A program made the translations under genes and the position numbers. From NCBI RefSeq assembly GCF_900111765.1, contig NZ_FOIB01000011.1, forward strand, positions 62,001 to 126,000: a stretch of 64,000 nt of DNA, in the 5' to 3' direction. The stretch's first letter is position 1. Every line of letters begins with the position of its first letter. Positions 59,164 through 64,000 of this stretch are shown one piece after another. A model generated the notes under the pieces. That model searched no databases and was not told the origin of the DNA. It saw only the letters and a list, made by a program, of their open reading frames with translations. This stretch comes from Myxococcus fulvus. Its GTDB lineage: Bacteria; Myxococcota; Myxococcia; Myxococcales; Myxococcaceae.

Positions 59164-59868
59164 GTGAGGTCCACCGAGGAGTGGAGCCGGCTGGGGGGAC
59201 TGGTCATCGCCGGACTGGCGGTGCTCGCCGCCTGCGCGGTGCTCATACCCCGGCTCCTGAGCTTCGCCGCGGGCCCCGAAGCGGAGATCATCACCGCCCT
59301 GAAGCACACCGAGGCCTATGGGTTTTCCCTGCCCATCCCCCTCGCGGACGCGCCCCTGGTCTCCCAGGAGCTCCACTTCGCCCGCATCACCGTGACGGTG
59401 GAGCCCGGAGGCCAGCGCGCCGAGGCCCACGCCACGCTCGACTTCAACGGCACCCTCGGCCCCACCCGCGTGGGCACCGCCGGCGTGGAGAAGGTGCCCT
59501 TCGTGCGACGCGGGGGCGATTGGGTGCCGGAGAAGAACACCTCTCCCCGACTGGTGGCCGTCGTCTCCGCGCTGGAGGCCCGGCGCCGCGCGCTGGAGTC
59601 CGCGGATGCACAGGCCCTGGCTCGGCTCACTGTTCCCGGGAATCCAGGGGCAGGGGGCGCCGAGTGGGATGAACTGAAGATGTTGCGAGGGCGCTTGTAT
59701 CGGGCGGAGGCGTGGTACATCCGGTTGGAGCGGGAGCAAGCAGTCGTGACGGAGCACTGGCGGTTGCAGGGCTCCCTCCCGTCGAGGCCGGTGGACACCC
59801 GGGGCCAACGGTCGCTGTCGCTCACGCTTCACGGTGATGAATTCTTGTTTTCGCCCGGGCTCATGTAG
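59164..59868 (+). CDS. Membrane-anchored protein of unknown function
   Basis: A GTG start gives 234 residues with one N-terminal membrane helix (LGGLVIAGLAVLAACAVLIP) and a C-terminal periplasmic domain (QELHFARITVTVEPGGQRAE, AWYIRLEREQAVVTEHWRLQ). It lies between bamD and a TPR gene in the same direction. No family is recognised. The location suggests an envelope role. Confidence 0.7.
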   Translation: MRSTEEWSRLGGLVIAGLAVLAACAVLIPRLLSFAAGPEAEIITALKHTEAYGFSLPIPLADAPLVSQELHFARITVTVEPGGQRAEAHATLDFNGTLGPTRVGTAGVEKVPFVRRGGDWVPEKNTSPRLVAVVSALEARRRALESADAQALARLTVPGNPGAGGAEWDELKMLRGRLYRAEAWYIRLEREQAVVTEHWRLQGSLPSRPVDTRGQRSLSLTLHGDEFLFSPGLM

Positions 59869-59910
59869 GCTAGCCGCGTCGGAGGCAGGGCCCGAGGACG
59901 GGCCGGAGTC

Positions 59911-60633
59911 ATGGAAGAGCCCCTCAAGCAGCTACTGACCCTCGGGCGCGGCTACTTCGAGAAGAAGCAGTACGCCCAGGCCGAGCAGTACCTCGCGAAG
60001 ATCGTCGAGCAGAATCCGACGTTCGCGGACGTGTTCAACATGCTCGGCATCATCTACCACGACCAGGGCCAGTTCGCCCGGGCCCAGCGGGCATTCGAGT
60101 CCGCGCTGAACCTGAATCCGGCGTACACCGAAGCGGCGCTCAATCTCGCGGTCATCTACAACGACATGGGCAAGTACGCCGAGGCGAAGGAGGTCTACCA
60201 GGCCGCCTTGTCCCGGCAGAAGACGGGCCCCGGGGAGCTGGACCCCTACGTCGAGAAGAAGATCGCCAACATGTACGGCGAGATTGGCGACGTGTTCGCC
60301 TCCAGCGGCGCATGGCAGCGGGCCATCGAGGAGTACCGGCGCGCGCTGGGCCTGTGCCCGCAGTTCGTGGACATCCGCCTCAAGCTGGGCAATGCCCTGC
60401 GTGACGCGGGGGACAACGCGGCGGCCATCGCCGAGTACGAACAGGTCATCGCGCAGAACCCGTCCTACATCCCCGGCCGTATCCAGTACGGGGTGGCGCT
60501 GTACTCCGCGGGACGCAGGGCGGAGGCGGTGCAGGTGTGGGAGGACGTGCTGGCGCGCAGCCCCGACAACAAGAGCGCGCAGATGTACCTCAACCTGGTG
60601 AAGGACCCCGGCAAGGTGGAGCAGGCGGGTTGA
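59911..60633 (+). CDS. TPR-repeat protein
   Basis: The 240-residue protein is a run of about six TPR units, for example FEKKQYAQAEQYLAKIVEQN, YTEAALNLAVIYNDMGKYAE and FVDIRLKLGNALRDAGDNAA. There is no signal or membrane helix. It overlaps the FHA-protein gene by one base (TGATG), so the two proteins are made together and may bind each other. Confidence 0.88.
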   Translation: MEEPLKQLLTLGRGYFEKKQYAQAEQYLAKIVEQNPTFADVFNMLGIIYHDQGQFARAQRAFESALNLNPAYTEAALNLAVIYNDMGKYAEAKEVYQAALSRQKTGPGELDPYVEKKIANMYGEIGDVFASSGAWQRAIEEYRRALGLCPQFVDIRLKLGNALRDAGDNAAAIAEYEQVIAQNPSYIPGRIQYGVALYSAGRRAEAVQVWEDVLARSPDNKSAQMYLNLVKDPGKVEQAG

Positions 60634-61574
60634 TGACCATGGATATCTCGAAGACCTATGCCCTGAAGTTCATCTCCGGGAAGTACCAGGGCGGAGAGTT
60701 CCCCCTGAAGGCGGAGAAGCAGATCGTCATCGGCCGCTCCAGCGAGCTGGACATGGTGCTCGTGGAGGACATGGTCTCGCGCAAGCACGCGAAGATCAGC
60801 TTCTCCAACGGGAAGATCACCATCGAGGACCTGGGCTCCACCAACGGCACCTTCGTCAACGGCGAGAAGGTGAAGCAGGCGGGGCTCAAGGAGGGGGACC
60901 GCATCCTCATCGGCACCTCCATCCTCAAGCTCGTGCACCAGGGCGCCGACGGCGCCAACGTGGACGAGAGCACGGCCAAGCTGAAGCTGGAGGAGGCCGC
61001 CGCCGCCCAGGCCGCGCGGACCACCACCAAGGGCAGCTCCATGACGGGGAAGATTGAAGAAATCCCCCTGCCGGACCTGCTCCAGCTCTTCCACACCTCC
61101 AAGAAGAACGGCGTGCTGGTGGTCAACAGCACCCAGGAGGGGAAGATCTACCTGCGCCAGGGCCGCGTGTACTACGCGGTCATCAACGAGAACCACAACC
61201 TGGGGCCGCAGAAGAGCTTCAACCGCATCATCACCTGGGAGACGGGTGACTTCGAGCTGCGGCCGGCGGACAGCCAGGAGTTCATGGTGGAGCTGGACTC
61301 GTCCACCGAGGCGCTGCTGATGGATGCGCTCCGTCAGCTCGACGAGCTCAAGCGGCTGCAGCCGAGCCTGCCGCCTCCGGAGGCCATGCTCCAGCTGTCG
61401 GTGCCGCTGGTGCCGCCGCTCAAGGAGCTGACGCCGGAGCTGCTGGACGTGCTCCAGCTCGTGCTCAACCAGGGCACGCTGGCCGGGGTGCTGGACCGGG
61501 CGGACGCGGATGACGTCGTCACCGCCGAGGGTCTGGTGCACCTGCTCAAGCGCGAGTACGTCCGCATCATCTAG
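60633..61574 (+). CDS. FHA domain plus DUF4388-like protein
   Basis: Residues ~15-105 form an FHA domain (IVIGRSSELDMVL, VSRKHAKISF, LGSTNGTFVNGEKV) with its phosphothreonine-contact Arg, Ser and Asn intact. A second domain has IEEIPLPDLLQLFHTSKKNG, VLVVNSTQEGKIYLRQG and ITWETGDFELRPADSQEFMV, the DUF4388/PATAN pattern common in myxobacteria. The last ~90 residues are helical. The protein probably reads a kinase signal and relays it to the coupled TPR protein. Confidence 0.87.
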   Translation: MTMDISKTYALKFISGKYQGGEFPLKAEKQIVIGRSSELDMVLVEDMVSRKHAKISFSNGKITIEDLGSTNGTFVNGEKVKQAGLKEGDRILIGTSILKLVHQGADGANVDESTAKLKLEEAAAAQAARTTTKGSSMTGKIEEIPLPDLLQLFHTSKKNGVLVVNSTQEGKIYLRQGRVYYAVINENHNLGPQKSFNRIITWETGDFELRPADSQEFMVELDSSTEALLMDALRQLDELKRLQPSLPPPEAMLQLSVPLVPPLKELTPELLDVLQLVLNQGTLAGVLDRADADDVVTAEGLVHLLKREYVRII

Positions 61575-61585
61575 GTCGCACACGA

Positions 61586-61614
61586 AGCCCGCGCTCCTCC
61601 TGGGAGGGCGGGCT
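61586..61614. terminator. Hairpin before selD
   Basis: AGCCCGC (61586-61592) pairs with GCGGGCT (61608-61614), with CTCC and GGAG continuing inside. There is no T tract, so termination is uncertain. Confidence 0.35.
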
Positions 61615-61634
61615 CCCAATGAAGGGATGTCGCC

Positions 61635-62693
61635 GTGGCGGACGCGAAGTCGGTGAAGCGCCTGCGCCTCACCGAGCTGAGTCACTGCGCGGGTTGCGCG
61701 GCGAAGCTGCGGGCCGGGGACCTGGCCCAGCTGTTGGGAGGGCTCAAGTCCTCCCGGCCCCCGCAGGCGCTGGTGGGCTTCAACACGAATGACGACGCGG
61801 CCGTCTACCGCCTCTCGCCCGGCCTGGCCGTGGTGGAGACGGTGGACTTCTTCCCGCCCGTGGTGGACGACCCGTTCCAGTTCGGCGCCATCGCCGCGGC
61901 GAACGCGATGTCGGACATCTGGGCCATGGGGGCGAAGCCGCTGTTCGCGCTCAACCTCGTCGGCTTCCCGGACGAGCTGCCCAAGTCCGTGCTGGCGCGC
62001 ATCCTCGAGGGTGGCCAGTCCAAGGTGGAGGAGGCGGGCATCCCCATCCTCGGCGGCCACAGCATCCGCGACCCGGAGCCGAAGTACGGCCTGGCCGTCA
62101 CCGGCGTGGTGCACCCCAAGAAGGTGCTCACCAACGCGGGCGCGAAGCCGGGGGACTTGCTGCTGCTCACCAAGCCCCTGGGCACGGGCATCGCCACCAC
62201 CGCCATCAAGCGGGGCGTGGCCTCCAAGCAACTGCAGAAGAACGTCATCGGCGTGATGACCACGCTCAACCGCGCGGCGGGCGAGGTCTTCGCCTCGGGC
62301 CGGTTCAAGGTGAACGCCCTGACGGACGTGACGGGCTACGGCCTGTTGGGCCACCTGTTGGAGATGATGACGGCCGCGAAGACGCGCGCGGCGTTGGATT
62401 TGGAGCGCGTGCCGCTCATCGCCGAGGTGCCCTCGCTGGCCGAGGCGGGCGTGGTGCCGGGCGGGACGAAGTCGAACCTGGAGCACGTGCAGAAGAAGGT
62501 CCGTTTCCCCAAGGGGCTCCCCGAGGCCATCCAGTGGGTGCTCGCGGATGCTCAGACCAACGGTGGCCTCTTGGCCTGCGTGCCGGCGAAGGACGCGGTC
62601 AAGGCGCTCAGGGCCCTGGACAGGGCCGGGGTGGATGCGGCGCTGCTGGGCGAGGTCCGCGCGGGCCGTCCGGGCATCGACGTCATCGGCTGA
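61635..62693 (+). CDS. selD: Selenide, water dikinase
   Basis: The GTG start gives 352 residues with the SelD plan: an N-terminal nucleophile region SHCAGCAAKL, FNTNDDAAVYRLSPGLAVVE, VDFFPPVVDDPFQFGAIAA, AANAMSDIWAMGAKPLFALN, ILGGHSIRDPEPKYGLAVTG and DVTGYGLLGHLLEMM. Cys21 aligns with the catalytic Cys and Lys24 with the essential Lys of E. coli SelD. The second cysteine of the GCGCK motif is alanine here, and a cysteine precedes at position 18. It makes selenophosphate for selenocysteine or selenouridine. Confidence 0.94.
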   Translation: MADAKSVKRLRLTELSHCAGCAAKLRAGDLAQLLGGLKSSRPPQALVGFNTNDDAAVYRLSPGLAVVETVDFFPPVVDDPFQFGAIAAANAMSDIWAMGAKPLFALNLVGFPDELPKSVLARILEGGQSKVEEAGIPILGGHSIRDPEPKYGLAVTGVVHPKKVLTNAGAKPGDLLLLTKPLGTGIATTAIKRGVASKQLQKNVIGVMTTLNRAAGEVFASGRFKVNALTDVTGYGLLGHLLEMMTAAKTRAALDLERVPLIAEVPSLAEAGVVPGGTKSNLEHVQKKVRFPKGLPEAIQWVLADAQTNGGLLACVPAKDAVKALRALDRAGVDAALLGEVRAGRPGIDVIG

Positions 62694-62754
62694 ACCGGCC
62701 ACCGGGCGGGGATTTCGCGCCCGGGGTGGGGCTCCGCTAGCATCCCGCTCCGGC

Positions 62755-63564
62755 ATGACGTCGTCCTCCCGCGCACTGCTGTTCCTCCTCGCATGCATCT
62801 GCTGGGTTCCCGTCACGGCGGGAGCCGGCGAGCGCCCCGCGCGCATCGTCATCGACCCGGGCCATGGCGGCGTGAAGGAAGGCGCCAAGGGGCCTGGTGC
62901 GCTGCGCGAGAAGGAGGTGGCGCTGCAGATTGCCCACCGCCTGCGCTCCAGGCTGGAGGCGGCCGGCGGCGAGGTGTACCTGACGCGCGAGCGCGACGCG
63001 CTGGTGAGCCTCACCGAGCGCGTGGAGATGACGAACGACCACGGCGCGGACCTCTTCATCTCCATCCACGCCAACTCCATGCCCACGCCCCGCATGCGGG
63101 CACGCACCGAGGGGGTGGAGACGTACTTCCTGTCGGCCAGCGCCTCGGGTGAGGCGGCGCTCGCGGTGGCGGACCGGGAGAACTCGGAGGCGCCCATGTC
63201 GCGGGCGGCGCGCGGCGACTCGACGCTGGCGCTCATCCTCGATGACCTGGTGCGCACGGAGGCGCACGCGGACTCGTCCCGGCTGGCCTACGCCATCCAC
63301 CCCCGGCTCGTGGCGCGCACGCGGGCGGCGGACCGGGGCGTGCAGCAGGCGCCCTTCTTCGTGCTCTCCGGCGTGGAGTGCCCGGCGGTGCTCGTGGAGG
63401 TGGGCTACATCTCCCATCCCGAGGAGGGCCTGAAGCTGGGGCGGGCGGACTACCAGGAGAAGCTGGCCGAGGCCATCAGCGAGGGCGTGCTCGCCTTCCT
63501 GAAGGACACGCGCCGCAGGGACGCCGCCCGGCCGGCCCAGGTGGCGGGCTCGCAGACGCCCTGA
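62755..63564 (+). CDS. N-acetylmuramoyl-L-alanine amidase (Amidase_3)
   Basis: The 269-residue protein has a signal peptide (LLFLLACICWVPVTAGA) and an Amidase_3 domain: IVIDPGHGGVKEGAKG (zinc His), EKEVALQIAHRL (zinc Glu), ADLFISIHANSMPTP (zinc His) and VLVEVGYISHPEEGL (catalytic Glu). It cleaves the amide between MurNAc and the stem peptide in the periplasm. No SPOR or AMIN domain is present, unlike AmiC-type enzymes. Confidence 0.93.
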   Translation: MTSSSRALLFLLACICWVPVTAGAGERPARIVIDPGHGGVKEGAKGPGALREKEVALQIAHRLRSRLEAAGGEVYLTRERDALVSLTERVEMTNDHGADLFISIHANSMPTPRMRARTEGVETYFLSASASGEAALAVADRENSEAPMSRAARGDSTLALILDDLVRTEAHADSSRLAYAIHPRLVARTRAADRGVQQAPFFVLSGVECPAVLVEVGYISHPEEGLKLGRADYQEKLAEAISEGVLAFLKDTRRRDAARPAQVAGSQTP

Positions 63565-63651
63565 GTGGACACCGGGCCGACTCGGACGACACGCGGGCCA
63601 CGCGGCTCTGGTAGAGAAGGGACGCGCTCATTCCCTACCCAGGAGCTCGCC

Positions 63652-64000
63652 GTGCGTTCCTTCCAACGTGGTGCGCTGGACCTTCGCCCCGTCATCCTCA
63701 CTCCCGGAGTGTCCCGCTACGCGGAGGGCTCCGTGCAGGTGGAGTTCGGCAACACCAAGGTGCTCATCACCTGCTCCACCGAGGAGCGCGTGCCCCCGCA
63801 CCTGATGGGGAAGGGGACCGGCTGGGTGACGGCCGAGTACGGCATGCTCCCGCGCGCCACGCACACGCGCAACCAGCGCGAGGCGGCCAAGGGCAAGCAG
63901 ACCGGCCGCACCATGGAGATCCAGCGCCTCATCGGCCGCTCCCTGCGCGCGGCGGTGGACCTGTCCACGCTGGGCCCTCGCACCCTCACGCTGGACTGTG
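63652..64000 (+). CDS. rph: Ribonuclease PH (5' part, cut by the window end)
   Basis: The GTG is preceded by AGGAG. The visible 116 codons read like RNase [62 protein letters not shown] and [20 protein letters not shown]. RNase PH trims tRNA 3' ends using phosphate. No stop occurs before position 64000, so the gene continues beyond the window. Confidence 0.95.
   Translation, partial: MRSFQRGALDLRPVILTPGVSRYAEGSVQVEFGNTKVLITCSTEERVPPHLMGKGTGWVTAEYGMLPRATHTRNQREAAKGKQTGRTMEIQRLIGRSLRAAVDLSTLGPRTLTLDC

Overview
The window looks like a stretch of chromosome from a fruiting myxobacterium of the Myxococcaceae/Cystobacterineae type. The evidence is the very high G+C content with strong third-position bias, the many small lipoproteins, a Ser/Thr kinase with a TPR-like tail, an FHA-type sigma-54 activator, an ADYC-type lipoprotein, an FHA plus DUF4388-like protein, a PilT ATPase and many TPR proteins. 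No prophage, insertion sequence, CRISPR array, rRNA or tRNA gene was seen. Most of the window is densely packed core genome, with a few short non-coding or repeat-rich patches that hold the most unusual signals.

Layout. 0-6 kb: FAD oxidoreductase, GT2 glycosyltransferase and polysaccharide deacetylase (a surface-glycan set), a lipase, an acyltransferase and an NAD-dependent epimerase. 6.0-6.4 kb: a non-coding locus with inverted-repeat upstream sites, a near-consensus sigma-54 promoter and two tandem 70-nt hairpin units ending in a T tract, read here as a candidate small RNA gene. 6.4-11 kb: lipoprotein, a giant TPR membrane protein and a small membrane protein. 11-15.9 kb: recQ, DUF3006-like, radC, a cyclic-nucleotide-binding protein and trxB. 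16-24 kb: PLP enzyme and moaC, NUDIX, SirB1-like, a permuted NlpC/P60-like enzyme and several lipoproteins. 24.3-30.7 kb: a signalling cluster of kinase, ADYC-like lipoprotein with a sigma-54-like promoter, and a divergent FHA-sigma-54 activator. 30.7-37.5 kb: patatin, then a methionine block (ArsR-methyltransferase, metH, MetE-like). 37.7-43 kb: mutY with AT-hook repeats coupled to an SDR, a Fe-S PD-(D/E)XK nuclease, tcdA and a TatD-family gene. 43-52 kb: lipoproteins, a DHH phosphoesterase, maf, a TPR-zincin lipoprotein, an RlmI-like methyltransferase and a protein with 17 cysteines spaced every third residue. 52-64 kb: UvrD/PcrA helicase, rplM-rpsI, pilT, recX, bamD, a TPR/FHA pair, selD, a cell-wall amidase and the start of rph.

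Working together. Several gene pairs overlap by 1-4 bases and are probably translationally coupled: PLP enzyme-moaC, lipoprotein-CoA-binding protein, ArsR-methyltransferase-metH, SDR-mutY, radC-DUF3006, lipoprotein-Cys-rich protein and TPR-FHA. The kinase, ADYC lipoprotein and FHA activator could form one phospho-signalling circuit: the kinase phosphorylates, the FHA domain reads phosphothreonine, and the activator drives the sigma-54 promoter of the lipoprotein. A recurring theme is local tandem duplication followed by divergence: the hairpin units at 6.25 kb (70 bp), the TPR-gene linker (87 bp), the 3' end of the ADYC gene (113/116 bp), the mutY linker (114 bp) and the 5' end of maf (126 bp).
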